From the NCBI RefSeq assembly GCF_036345155.1, contig NZ_CP107772.1:2790001-2854000 (forward strand): a DNA stretch of 64,000 nt, in the 5' to 3' direction. Below, one piece after another: positions 16,227 through 24,086 of the stretch (position 1 is its first letter; every line of letters begins with the position of its first letter). The position numbers were made by a program, and so were the translations under genes. The DNA comes from Streptomyces sp. NBC_00582. Its GTDB lineage: Bacteria > Actinomycetota > Actinomycetes > Streptomycetales > Streptomycetaceae. Under the pieces are notes generated by a model. The model was not told the DNA's origin, searched no databases, and was given only the letters and a program-made list of their open reading frames with translations.

Positions 16227-17039
16227 TCACTCGGCACCGGCTCCCGACATACCGGACTCCAGCAAACGCCCGCCGTCCCACACCACCCCGACCTGCCGGT
16301 AGTACGCGGCGATCGGCTCCCGGATCTCCAGCCGCGCCAACTCCTCCGTCGGCGCCTCGAACAACTCCAGTTCCCCGTCGCCGACCCACGCCTGCCCGCC
16401 CTCGAAGGACGCCGCCCCGGACTCGATCAGCTCGTCCAGCGCCAGCCCCTTCCCCTTCTCGATGGAGGGCAGCCACCGGTGATGGGCCATCGGATGCCCG
16501 TTGACGAACCCGTTCGTCCCGGAGGGCTCCCGCAGGGTCACCACCGCCTGGGCCAGCCGCCGGTCGGCGGCGGCGAGGGTTGCGCCGAAGCGCGCCCCCG
16601 CCTCGATCCGCGGCGCGGGCCCGTAGGGATGCGGCCGCGTCTGGTGGATCGACCCGAGCTTCTTCGGATACCCCTGGTGCAGCCCCCGGGCGATCGCGAA
16701 GTCCTTGTCGACCCAGATGTACACGCACCGCGAATAGGTCTGCCCCCGGTACCGGCAGCGGACGACCGCGAACGCCTCCTTGTACTGGGCCAGCACCGGA
16801 TCGAGCAGCTCCGCGCCGGACGCCGCACAGGACTGCCAGTCGGCCCAGATCAGCGCCACCGCGCCCGGGTCCTCCTCGGCCAACTCCAGCGGCTCGGGCA
16901 GCAGTTCACGCACGCGGGCGGGGTCCGTGCGGTACTCGACGGTCAGCAGGTCGCCGGAGTAGCGCCAGGGCGGGGACGGGATGAGCGACGAGGCGCCCGT
17001 CGCGGTCTTGGGGGAGAAGTAGCCACGGACAGCGGACAT
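16227..17039 (-). CDS. Acetoacetate-decarboxylase-family enzyme
   Basis: 270 residues. The family's active-site segment is intact: RGLHQGYPKKLGSI carries the adjacent Lys126-Lys127 pair, where one Lys forms the Schiff base and the other tunes its pKa. Upstream RYRGQTYSRCVYIWVD matches the strand before it. Superfamily members decarboxylate beta-keto acids or do aldol-type chemistry. In this operon it could remove a carboxyl from a ring-cleavage product or act on the amine-derived side chain; neither is shown. It lies 11 bases upstream of the ferredoxin reductase gene stop in the same orientation. Confidence 0.8.
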   Translation of the reverse strand: MSAVRGYFSPKTATGASSLIPSPPWRYSGDLLTVEYRTDPARVRELLPEPLELAEEDPGAVALIWADWQSCAASGAELLDPVLAQYKEAFAVVRCRYRGQTYSRCVYIWVDKDFAIARGLHQGYPKKLGSIHQTRPHPYGPAPRIEAGARFGATLAAADRRLAQAVVTLREPSGTNGFVNGHPMAHHRWLPSIEKGKGLALDELIESGAASFEGGQAWVGDGELELFEAPTEELARLEIREPIAAYYRQVGVVWDGGRLLESGMSGAGAE

Positions 17040-17050
17040 GACGGGGTTCC

Positions 17051-18259
17051 TTACACGGTGAGGGCGGGCTGCTGGAGCAACTGGGCGCGATACCGGGCGG
17101 CGCCGGCCGCGGCGGCCGGGCCGCCGAGGGCGACGACCCCGAGGAGCCGGTCGGCGCCGTGGTAGCCGACGACGACGTCACCGTCCGGATCGCCGTCCAG
17201 GACACGGATGTCACCGAGGCCCAGGAGGGGCGCCCCGAAGGACTGGAGGCGGAAGTCGTGCTGGTCGCTCCAGAAGGTGGGCAGCGGCGCGAACGGGGCC
17301 GGCTCGCGGTCCCGGCCGAGGAGGTGCGCGACGAGCGCTTTCGCCGCGTGCCTGGCGGTGTCGGCGGGGATCGACCAGTGCTCGACCCGGCGGGGTACGC
17401 CGTCGTAGCGGGCGTTGGGGAAGCGGGCCACGTCGCCGACCGCGACGACGTCCGGCCGGCCGCCGGCCCGCAGCGACTCGTCGGTGAGCACGCCGTCCGA
17501 GAGGTCGAGCCCGTTGCCCTCCAGCCATGCGACGTTGGCGACCGAGCCGACCGACTCCACGACCACGTCGGCCGCGAGGACCCGTCCGTCGGCGAGGACG
17601 ACCCCGGTCACCCGGTCCTCCCCCGCGAATGCGGCGACGCCCGTGCCGAGCGCGAAGCGCACCCCGCGCTCCTCGTGGCGCCGCAGGAGGGCCCGGCCGA
17701 GCAGTTCCCCGAGCGGGCCGACGAGGGGCAGCGGCAGCGGATCGACGACCGTCACCTCACGGACGCCGAGTCCCACGGCGGTGGCGGCCACCTCGCAACC
17801 GATGAAACCGGCGCCCACCACGACGACCCGGACGCCGGGGCGGGTCAGCGCCTCGCGCAGTCCCCGGGCGTCGGCGAGGGTGCGGACCGTGTGACGGCCG
17901 GTGAGCGGGCCGGGGCAGCGCAGCCGGCGGGGGCTCATGCCGGTGGCGACGACGAGACCGTCGTAGGCGAGCGTCGAGCCGTCGTCGAGGGTGACGGTCC
18001 GTTCGTCGAGGCGGGCGCCGACGGCCTTCGTGCCGAGCCGCCACTCCACGTCGGCGGCGGCCGCCTTAGGGGTGAAGGCGAGGGACTCGAAGGGGGCCTT
18101 GCCGGCCAGGACCTCCTTGGACAGCGGGGGCCGGTTGTAGGGCATGTGCGGTTCGTCGCCGACAACGGTGACGGCCCCGGTCCAGCCCGCCGCGCGGAGC
18201 TGTTCGGCGGCGCGCAGGCCGCCCATCGAGGCGCCCGCGACGAGTACGCGTCCGGTCAT
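17051..18259 (-). CDS. FAD-dependent ferredoxin reductase of a P450 chain
   Basis: 402 residues. Two dinucleotide-binding folds are visible: the FAD site near the start (VLVAGASMGGLRAAEQLR) and the NAD(P)H site in the middle (RVVVVGAGFIGCEVAATAVG), with YNRPPLSKEVLAG and the late VAVGDVARFPN motif typical of putidaredoxin-reductase-like enzymes. The first loop reads GASMGG instead of GxGxxG, which is common in this group. It would pass electrons from NAD(P)H to the ferredoxin encoded 5 bases upstream, and so to the divergent P450. ATG at 18259. Confidence 0.87.
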   Translation of the reverse strand: MTGRVLVAGASMGGLRAAEQLRAAGWTGAVTVVGDEPHMPYNRPPLSKEVLAGKAPFESLAFTPKAAAADVEWRLGTKAVGARLDERTVTLDDGSTLAYDGLVVATGMSPRRLRCPGPLTGRHTVRTLADARGLREALTRPGVRVVVVGAGFIGCEVAATAVGLGVREVTVVDPLPLPLVGPLGELLGRALLRRHEERGVRFALGTGVAAFAGEDRVTGVVLADGRVLAADVVVESVGSVANVAWLEGNGLDLSDGVLTDESLRAGGRPDVVAVGDVARFPNARYDGVPRRVEHWSIPADTARHAAKALVAHLLGRDREPAPFAPLPTFWSDQHDFRLQSFGAPLLGLGDIRVLDGDPDGDVVVGYHGADRLLGVVALGGPAAAAGAARYRAQLLQQPALTV

Positions 18260-18264
18260 GGCGG

Positions 18265-18453
18265 TCAGCCCTCGATCCGGATGGCCTGCAACGGGCACAC
18301 GTCGGCGGCCTCCTCGACCTCGTCGCGCAGCGCGTCGTCGGGGTCGGGGACGTAGGCCAGGCGCCCGCCGTCGTCCAGCGAGAACACGTCGGGGGCCGCG
18401 AAGACGCACTGGCCGTGGTCCTGGCACTTGTTCATGTCGACGACGACCTTCAT
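18265..18453 (-). CDS. 3Fe-4S-type ferredoxin with CxxHxxC motif
   Basis: 62 residues. Cluster ligands are Cys10 and Cys16 in KCQDHGQCVFAAP and Cys53 in DVCPLQAI. The position that is Cys in ordinary ferredoxins is His13, giving the C-x2-H-x2-C form known from actinobacterial P450-partner ferredoxins. GGAGG lies upstream of the ATG at 18453. It is immediately followed by its reductase and is divergent from the P450 operon, which supports a full three-component P450 system. Confidence 0.87.
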   Translation of the reverse strand: MKVVVDMNKCQDHGQCVFAAPDVFSLDDGGRLAYVPDPDDALRDEVEEAADVCPLQAIRIEG

Positions 18454-18701
18454 GGCCGGTCCTCCGCTCTCGACTCGCTTCATGACGCGTTCGGCCTCAC
18501 TCGCTCGGCCTCACTCGTTCGACTCATTCGTTTGGCTTCAAACAACATAGGAAGCCGCCTCACCCTGGTCAATACCTGTCCAGGTGGATAAATTTTTGGG
18601 GCCACCCTCTTGCAGGGGACGCCACCGCTCCATACCGTTCGGGACCAAACGACTTTCCAGGAAGTCCCCGCCGTCCCGCCCTTCCGCTCAAGGAGACTTC
18701 G
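18454..18701. promoter_or_regulatory. Divergent promoter region with three inverted repeats
   Basis: This 248-base gap separates the ferredoxin operon (-) from the glutamine-synthetase-like operon (+). It is locally AT-rich (GGATAAATTTTT at 18586-18597). It holds a perfect repeat GTTTGGCTTCAAAC (18530-18543), a perfect ACCTGTCCAGGT (18574-18585) and a near-perfect CGTTCGGGACCAAACG (18636-18651, one mismatch). Direct repeats of ACTCG(C/T)TCG lie at 18495-18525. No regulator gene is adjacent; the sites suggest shared control of both operons. Confidence 0.55.
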
Positions 18702-20057
18702 GTGAGCGCATCAGACATCCCCGACATCCGCCGGCACATGGAGCGGCTCGCCGCCGAGGGCGTCGACGTGGTGCGGGTGATCTACCCCGACCTCATCGGC
18801 ACGGACCGGGCCCGGGACGTCCTGCTGGACCATCTGCCCGCGGCCTGCGCCCACGGCCTGGCGTTCTGCCGCGCCGTCTACCACACCTCGCCCCAGGGGG
18901 ACGTCGTCCCGGTCGCGGGCGGCCTCGACGCCGGTCTGCCCGACGTCTGCGTCCGCCCCGACCTGTCCACGCTGACCCCGCTCCCCTGGGAGCCCGGCGT
19001 CGCGGTCTGTCTCGGCGAGGTCACCGATCCGACGACCTCCGCCCCCGCCCCCGAGTCACCCCGGGACCTGCTGCGGGCCGTCCTGGCCCACTGCGCCGAG
19101 CAGGGCCTCGGCCCGGTCGTCGGCCCCGAGCTGGAGTACTTCCTGCTGGAGCCCGCCCCCGGCTCCCCCACCGGCTGGCGCCGCTCACCGGAGACGACCG
19201 GCGCCGTCTACACCGCCGGTCTGCGCGCCGACCCCGACAACCATCTGCTGCGCACCCTGCGCCTGCTGCGCGACCTGAGGATCGGGGTCACGAACGGCAA
19301 CCACGAGTTCGACGGCGGCCAGTACGAGATCAATCTGACCCACTCCGACGCCCTCGACGCCGCCGACCGCGCCTTCCGCTTCAAGGCCGCCGTGAAGGAA
19401 CTGGCCCGGCGGGAGGGCCGGCTCGCCACCTTCATGGCCAAGCCGTTCGGTGACGCGGGCGGCTCCGGGTTCCACCTCCATCTGTCCTGCGAGGACGCCC
19501 GGGGGGCGAACGCCTTCGACGACCCGGCCGGCGCGTACGGTCTGTCGGCCACCGCCCGGCACGCCGTCGCGGGTGTCCTCGCCCACGCCCCCGCGCTCGC
19601 GGCGCTGGCCAACCCGACCGTGAACTCGTACAAACGCTTCGGCCCGGACACCCTCGCGCCCTGGCTGATCGACTGGGGTCTGGACAACCGCAGCGCCATG
19701 CTGCGGATCCCGCCGGAGCGCGGTGCGGGCGCCCGGCTGGAGCTGCGGCTCGGCGACGCGAGCGCCAACCCGTATCTGCTGATCGCGGGCGCGGTCGCGG
19801 CCGCCCTGCTCGGGGTCCGGGCCGGCGAGGAGCCCCCGGCACCGCTGGAGGGCTACGGCTACGACACCGCCCGCTCCGCCCTGCTGCCGCCCACCCTGTC
19901 CGCCGCGCTCGACGCGCTGGAGGCGGACACCGCCCTGACCGACCTGCTCGGCAAGGACTTCACCACCGCGTTCCTCACCTACAAGCGGGACGAGGTCGCA
20001 CGCTTCCAACGGCATGTCACCGACTGGGAGTTCACCGAGTACGCCTACCACCTGTGA
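18702..20057 (+). CDS. Glutamine-synthetase-like gamma-glutamyl-amine ligase
   Basis: 451 residues, type I glutamine synthetase fold. Ligand motifs are GPELEYFLLEP, NGNHEFDGGQYEINL (metal and ATP side), KPFGDAGGSGFHLHLS and the flexible-loop NPTVNSYKRF; the usual adenylylated Tyr loop of true GlnA is not evident. Such paralogues attach glutamate to amines (polyamines, ethanolamine, isopropylamine, aniline). Next to a P450 chain, as described for isopropylamine and morpholine catabolism, it probably glutamylates an amine before or after oxidation. GTG at 18702 follows AAGGAG. Confidence 0.8.
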   Translation: MSASDIPDIRRHMERLAAEGVDVVRVIYPDLIGTDRARDVLLDHLPAACAHGLAFCRAVYHTSPQGDVVPVAGGLDAGLPDVCVRPDLSTLTPLPWEPGVAVCLGEVTDPTTSAPAPESPRDLLRAVLAHCAEQGLGPVVGPELEYFLLEPAPGSPTGWRRSPETTGAVYTAGLRADPDNHLLRTLRLLRDLRIGVTNGNHEFDGGQYEINLTHSDALDAADRAFRFKAAVKELARREGRLATFMAKPFGDAGGSGFHLHLSCEDARGANAFDDPAGAYGLSATARHAVAGVLAHAPALAALANPTVNSYKRFGPDTLAPWLIDWGLDNRSAMLRIPPERGAGARLELRLGDASANPYLLIAGAVAAALLGVRAGEEPPAPLEGYGYDTARSALLPPTLSAALDALEADTALTDLLGKDFTTAFLTYKRDEVARFQRHVTDWEFTEYAYHL

Positions 20058-20089
20058 CCCCTACCCCCCGTGACCCCGAGGACCTTTCG

Positions 20090-21373
20090 ATGACCGAGAT
20101 CCTGACCCCCGCCGTGCACGAGCCGCTGCCGCTGGCGGACGTGAACCTCGCCGACCTCGACCGCTTCACCGACGGCGTCACCCCGTGGCGGATGTTCCAC
20201 ACCCTGCGCCACGAGGACCCGGTGCACTGGCAGCCCGAGGAGGCCCCCAACTCCGGTTTCTGGGCGGTGACCCGGCACGCCGACATCGCCCGCGTCGACC
20301 GGGACGCGGAGACCTTCACCTCCACCCGGTTCGTCAACCTCGAGGAGGTCGACGACGACCAGATCAAGAAGCGCGCCTCCATCCTGGAACTGGACGGGGT
20401 ACGGCACCGGGCGCTGCGCGGCGTGATCCAGCGCCAGTTCGGGGCGAGCGTGATCAACGGCTACGGCGACTTCCTGCGCGGGCTGACCGCGAAGACCCTC
20501 GACGCCGCGCTCGCCAAGGGCACCTTCGACTTCGTCGCCGACGTCTCCGCCGACTTCCCGATCAACGTGCTGGCCCGGCTGCTCGACGTACCGCCGGAGG
20601 ACAACCGGAGACTCATCGACTGGGGCAACCGGATCATCGGCAACACCGACCCCGACTACGCGGACGTGCTGCTGCACAGCGCGGAGAGCGAGAAGTACCG
20701 CGATCTGCCGTTCCGCTCCCCCGCCTCGATCGAGGTCTTCGAGTACGGCCGTGAGCTGGCCCGGCAGCGGCGCGGCGGCGACGGCAGCGACCTGGTGTCC
20801 AAGCTGGTCAACACCACGCCGAGGGACGGGGTGCCGCTGTCGCCGCAGGACTTCGACAACTACTTCCTGCTGCTGGTCGTCGCCGGCAACGAGACCACCC
20901 GGCACACCATCTCCCACTCCATGCTGGCCCTGCTCCAGCACCCCGAGCAGCTGGCCCGGCTGAAGGACGACCCGTCGCTGATCCCGACGGCGGTCGAGGA
21001 GTTCCTGCGCTGGGCGTCCCCCGTCTACCACTTCCGCCGCACCGCGACCCGGGACGTCGAGCTCGGCGGCAAGCGGGTCAGGGAGGGCGACAAGGTCGTC
21101 ATGTGGTACGCCTCCGGCAACCGGGACGAGGAGGTGTTCGGCAACCCGTACGACTTCGACGTCACCCGGCGGCACAACGACCACGTCACCTTCGGCAAGG
21201 GCAGCCCGCACCTGTGCCTGGGCAACCTGCTGGCCCGCACCGAGATCCGCATCATGTTCGAGGAGCTGATCCCGCGCCTCGCCGGCATCAGGCTGGCCGG
21301 TGACGTGCCGCGCGTGCGCTCCAACTTCGTCAACGGCATCAAGAGGCTGCCGGTGGAGGTGACGCTCGCCTGA
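20090..21373 (+). CDS. Cytochrome P450 of the amine/aromatic catabolic cluster
   Basis: 427 residues, soluble. The I-helix oxygen-activation motif is AGNETTRHT, the K-helix ExxR is in EEFLRW, and the haem loop FGKGSPHLCLGN carries the axial Cys376. ATG at 20090 is chosen because GAGGAC lies 7 bases upstream; a GTG at 20054 overlapping the ligase stop is the alternative. It directly follows the glutamine-synthetase-like gene, and the divergent operon supplies its ferredoxin and reductase. Substrate is probably an amine, its glutamyl amide, or an aromatic acid needing ring hydroxylation. Confidence 0.88.
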   Translation: MTEILTPAVHEPLPLADVNLADLDRFTDGVTPWRMFHTLRHEDPVHWQPEEAPNSGFWAVTRHADIARVDRDAETFTSTRFVNLEEVDDDQIKKRASILELDGVRHRALRGVIQRQFGASVINGYGDFLRGLTAKTLDAALAKGTFDFVADVSADFPINVLARLLDVPPEDNRRLIDWGNRIIGNTDPDYADVLLHSAESEKYRDLPFRSPASIEVFEYGRELARQRRGGDGSDLVSKLVNTTPRDGVPLSPQDFDNYFLLLVVAGNETTRHTISHSMLALLQHPEQLARLKDDPSLIPTAVEEFLRWASPVYHFRRTATRDVELGGKRVREGDKVVMWYASGNRDEEVFGNPYDFDVTRRHNDHVTFGKGSPHLCLGNLLARTEIRIMFEELIPRLAGIRLAGDVPRVRSNFVNGIKRLPVEVTLA

Positions 21374-21383
21374 CGCCGGGCGT

Positions 21384-22190
21384 TCAGTCGCGGGAGGGCG
21401 TGAGGACCACGAAGTCCGCGTTCGACGGGTCGACGCAGACCGCGAGACGGCCCACGCCCTCCGCGTCCACCGGGCCCATCTGCACCCTGCCGCCGTGGCC
21501 GGTCACCTCGGCGACGGCGGCGTCGCAGTCGGCGACGGCGAAGACCGGGTGCCAGTAGGGCCGTCCGTCCGCGAGGGAGAGGTCCTGCTCACGGACCTCC
21601 ATCAGCCCGCCCTGCATCCGTTCCTCGGGCTGCCCCTCGGGCGTGATGAGGGTGTACGTGCCGCCGCCGCCCGGCATCTCCATGTCGCCGAAGCGCCAGC
21701 CGAGGACTCCGCCGTAGAACTCCTTGGCGGCCCGGGCGTCGGTCGTGTACAGCTCGGTCCAGGACAGCGAGCCCGGCTCCTCCACCAGCTCGAAGCCCGC
21801 CTCGCTGCCCGGCTGCCAGACGGCGAACTGACCGCCCTGGGGGTCGCTGTACTGCGCCATCCGCCCCCATTCGCCGAGGTCACGGGGCTCCACCCGCACC
21901 GTGCCGCCCGCGCGCCGGACGGCCTCGGTCGTGGCGTCCGCGTCGGCGACGTCGTAGTAGATCATCCAGGCGGAACGCGCGCCCTGTTCGGTCAGGGTGC
22001 CGAGTCCGGCGACGGTCCTGCCGTCCTTCCTGAACATGCCGCCTTCGCCTTCCATGTCCGCCCCCTCGCCGCTCATGGGCTCGTACTCCCAGCCGAGCAC
22101 GGCGCCGTAGAAGTCCGCGGCGGTCCGCACGTCGGGGGCGCCGAGGTCGAGCCAGCAGGGGGCACCGGGAGTGAGGTCGGTGGTGATCAC
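21384..22190 (-). CDS. Two-domain VOC (glyoxalase-like) protein
   Basis: 268 residues built of two similar VOC domains, each with the paired beta-alpha-beta-beta-beta unit: domain 1 holds ADFYGAVLGWEYEPM and domain 2 AKEFYGGVLGWRFGDM. Both have the pattern PCWLDLG or LSWTELYT at the start, where metal ligands lie in active members; neither shows a clear His-Glu set, so it may bind a ligand or antibiotic rather than catalyse. GTG start at 22190 with GGAAGGGA upstream. It is convergent with the P450 gene, 10 bases away. Confidence 0.75.
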   Translation of the reverse strand: MITTDLTPGAPCWLDLGAPDVRTAADFYGAVLGWEYEPMSGEGADMEGEGGMFRKDGRTVAGLGTLTEQGARSAWMIYYDVADADATTEAVRRAGGTVRVEPRDLGEWGRMAQYSDPQGGQFAVWQPGSEAGFELVEEPGSLSWTELYTTDARAAKEFYGGVLGWRFGDMEMPGGGGTYTLITPEGQPEERMQGGLMEVREQDLSLADGRPYWHPVFAVADCDAAVAEVTGHGGRVQMGPVDAEGVGRLAVCVDPSNADFVVLTPSRD

Positions 22191-22569
22191 GGGGATTCCC
22201 TTCCGCAGGTCCTGGTCCCTTCAGCCTGACACCGGGCGCACACCGCCGCGCGTCGGCCGGGCCGGCTCCCGGGCGGGGTCGGGCTGCGGGGACCGGTCCG
22301 TGTCAGCGGGTTCGGCCCGGACCGTCCTGCCGTGCCGGGCGTGGCGGGTGCCCCGGTGGTCGGCGGGCCGGGCGCCCAGGTGCAGACCGCGCCCCGCCCT
22401 CGTCGTCGGCCCGGGCACGGCGCCGGCGGGGCATGGTCGTCGCCTCGTTCGAGGCCGGCCAGGGCGCCGACGAGATGCTCGGTGAGCTTCCGCGAGGGCA
22501 TGCGGGCGAGGGTCCGCACCGCCGGGGCACCCGGGCACCTTCCCCCGGGACGCGTCAGGTGCCCTGGGT
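22191..22569. other. Intergenic region without a convincing gene
   Basis: This 379-base gap holds the divergent leaders of the VOC protein (-) and cobH (+). Open minus-strand frames exist but their peptides are Arg-, Pro- and Gly-rich and have no ribosome site. I see no cobalamin riboswitch B12 box and no clear hairpin. Confidence 0.5.
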
Positions 22570-23226
22570 ATGCTCGCCGCCATGCCGAACAGCGTGACCA
22601 GCTACGACTACGAGAAGGACGGCGCGGCCATCTACCGCCAGTCCTTCGCCACCATCCGCGCGGAGGCCGACCTCACGGGGCTGCCCGCCGATGTCGGGCA
22701 GGTCGCGGTCCGGATGATCCACGCCTGCGGGATGGTCGACCTCGTGCGGGACCTGGCCCACACGCCGGGGGTCGTGGCCCGGGCCCGGGAGGCCCTGCGG
22801 GGCGGCGCGCCCGTGCTGTGCGACGTCCGGATGGTGGCCAGCGGAGTGACCCGCGGGCGGCTGCCCGCCGACAACGAGGTGCTGTGCACCTTGTCGGACC
22901 CGGCCGTCCCGGAGCTGGCCACCCGGCTGGGGACGACCCGCAGCGCCGCCGCGCTGGAGCTGTGGCGGGACCGGCTGGAGGGCGCGGTCGTCGCCGTCGG
23001 CAACGCGCCCACCGCCCTGTTCCGTCTCCTGGAGATGATCGAGGCGGGCGCGCCCCGTCCGGCCGCCGTGATCGGCGCCCCGGTCGGTTTCGTCGGCGCC
23101 GCGGAGTCCAAGGAGGCGCTGGCCGCCAACGCCTACGGACTGGAGTACCTGGTGGTGCGGGGCCGCCGCGGGGGCAGCGCGATCGCCGCGGCGGCGGTCA
23201 ACGCGATCGCCAGCGAGAAGGAGTGA
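22570..23226 (+). CDS. cobH: Precorrin-8X methylmutase
   Basis: 218 residues. The N-terminal half carries [13 protein letters not shown], with the conserved Arg, and [10 protein letters not shown] with the catalytic His; the C-terminal half has the [19 protein letters not shown] motif typical of CobH/CbiC. It moves a methyl group from C11 to C12 to give hydrogenobyrinate in cobalamin synthesis. Two starts are possible, 22570 and 22582; neither has a strong ribosome site. Only cobK is nearby, on the opposite strand, so these are an isolated pair of corrin-ring genes. Confidence 0.9.
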   Translation: MLAAMPNSVTSYDYEKDGAAIYRQSFATIRAEADLTGLPADVGQVAVRMIHACGMVDLVRDLAHTPGVVARAREALRGGAPVLCDVRMVASGVTRGRLPADNEVLCTLSDPAVPELATRLGTTRSAAALELWRDRLEGAVVAVGNAPTALFRLLEMIEAGAPRPAAVIGAPVGFVGAAESKEALAANAYGLEYLVVRGRRGGSAIAAAAVNAIASEKE

Positions 23227-23245
23227 GCGCACCGCCCATCCGGTG

Positions 23246-23267
23246 AGGGGCACGGGTCCGCGCCCCT
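23246..23267. terminator. Short hairpin between convergent cobH and cobK
   Basis: AGGGGC (23246-23251) and GCCCCT (23262-23267) form a perfect 6-bp stem with a 10-base loop in the 47-base gap between the two stop codons. The stem is short, so the call is tentative. Confidence 0.45.
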
Positions 23268-23273
23268 GCGGCG

Positions 23274-24029
23274 TCAGCGGGCGGGACCGCGGCCCCGCTG
23301 CTCGGTGACCCACTGCGCCGCGCCTTCGGGAGTGGGGGTGACGGGGACGCCCTCGGGGGGCGCTGGCCGGCGGATCACGACCACCGGGAGGCCCGCCTCG
23401 CGGGCGGCCGTCAGTTTCGGCGCGGTGGCGGCTCCCCCGCTGTCCTTGGTCACCAGGACGTCGACGCCATGCCGGCGCAGCAGCTCGCGCTCCCCGTCGA
23501 GGGTGAACGGGCCCCGGTCGAGCAGGATCCGCGCACGGGCGGGACACGGGCCCTCGGGCGGGTCGACGGACCGGACGAGGAACCACAGGTCGTCCAGTTC
23601 CGCGAACGCGGCCAGTCCCATGCGGCCCGTGGTGAGGAACACCCGGCGCCCCAGCGCGGGCAGCAGCGCCGCGGCCTCCTCGGCCGAGCCGGCCCCGTGC
23701 CAGTCGTCCCCCTCCCCCGGCCTCCAGCCGGGGCGCCGCAGCGCCAGCAGGGGGACGCGGGCGGTGGCGGCGGCCCGGGCCGCGTGCCGGCTCATCGTCC
23801 CGGCGAACGGGTGGGTGGCGTCGACGACCACGCCGACCCGCCGCTCGCGCAGCCACGCCGTGAGGGCCTCGGCGCCGCCGAAGCCGCCGACGCGGACCTC
23901 CCCCGGGGGCAGCCGGGGGCTCGCGACCCGTCCGGCGAGGGAGGTGGTCACCACCAGGCCCGGCGTGCCGTGGAGCAGTTCGGCGAGCCGGCGGGCCTCC
24001 GTCGTCCCGCCGAGGATCAGCACGTGCAT
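23274..24029 (-). CDS. cobK: Precorrin-6A reductase
   Basis: 251 residues from the ATG at 24029. The Rossmann-like start MHVLILGGTTEARRLAELL, the mid motif VVDATHPFAGTMSRHA and the late LVTKDSGGAATAPKL are diagnostic for CobK/CbiJ, which uses NADPH to reduce precorrin-6A. A longer frame to 24080 lacks homologous sequence. It is convergent with cobH. The window shows no other cob genes, so the rest of the pathway must be elsewhere in the genome. Confidence 0.88.
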   Translation of the reverse strand: MHVLILGGTTEARRLAELLHGTPGLVVTTSLAGRVASPRLPPGEVRVGGFGGAEALTAWLRERRVGVVVDATHPFAGTMSRHAARAAATARVPLLALRRPGWRPGEGDDWHGAGSAEEAAALLPALGRRVFLTTGRMGLAAFAELDDLWFLVRSVDPPEGPCPARARILLDRGPFTLDGERELLRRHGVDVLVTKDSGGAATAPKLTAAREAGLPVVVIRRPAPPEGVPVTPTPEGAAQWVTEQRGRGPAR

Positions 24030-24086
24030 GGGGTCGGGGGTCCGTTCGTGGAGGGCGGTCGCGGGCCCCCACTCAAGCACACCGGC

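Noticed and set aside
14571..17165. A long plus-strand frame opposite hpaE and the decarboxylase gene
   Set aside because: It is a shadow of the minus-strand genes, which have full-length recognised motifs and ribosome sites.
22191..22569. Cobalamin riboswitch in front of cobH, or a small minus-strand gene
   Set aside because: No B12 box or supporting stems were seen, and the minus-strand frames encode low-complexity Arg/Pro/Gly sequence without ribosome sites.
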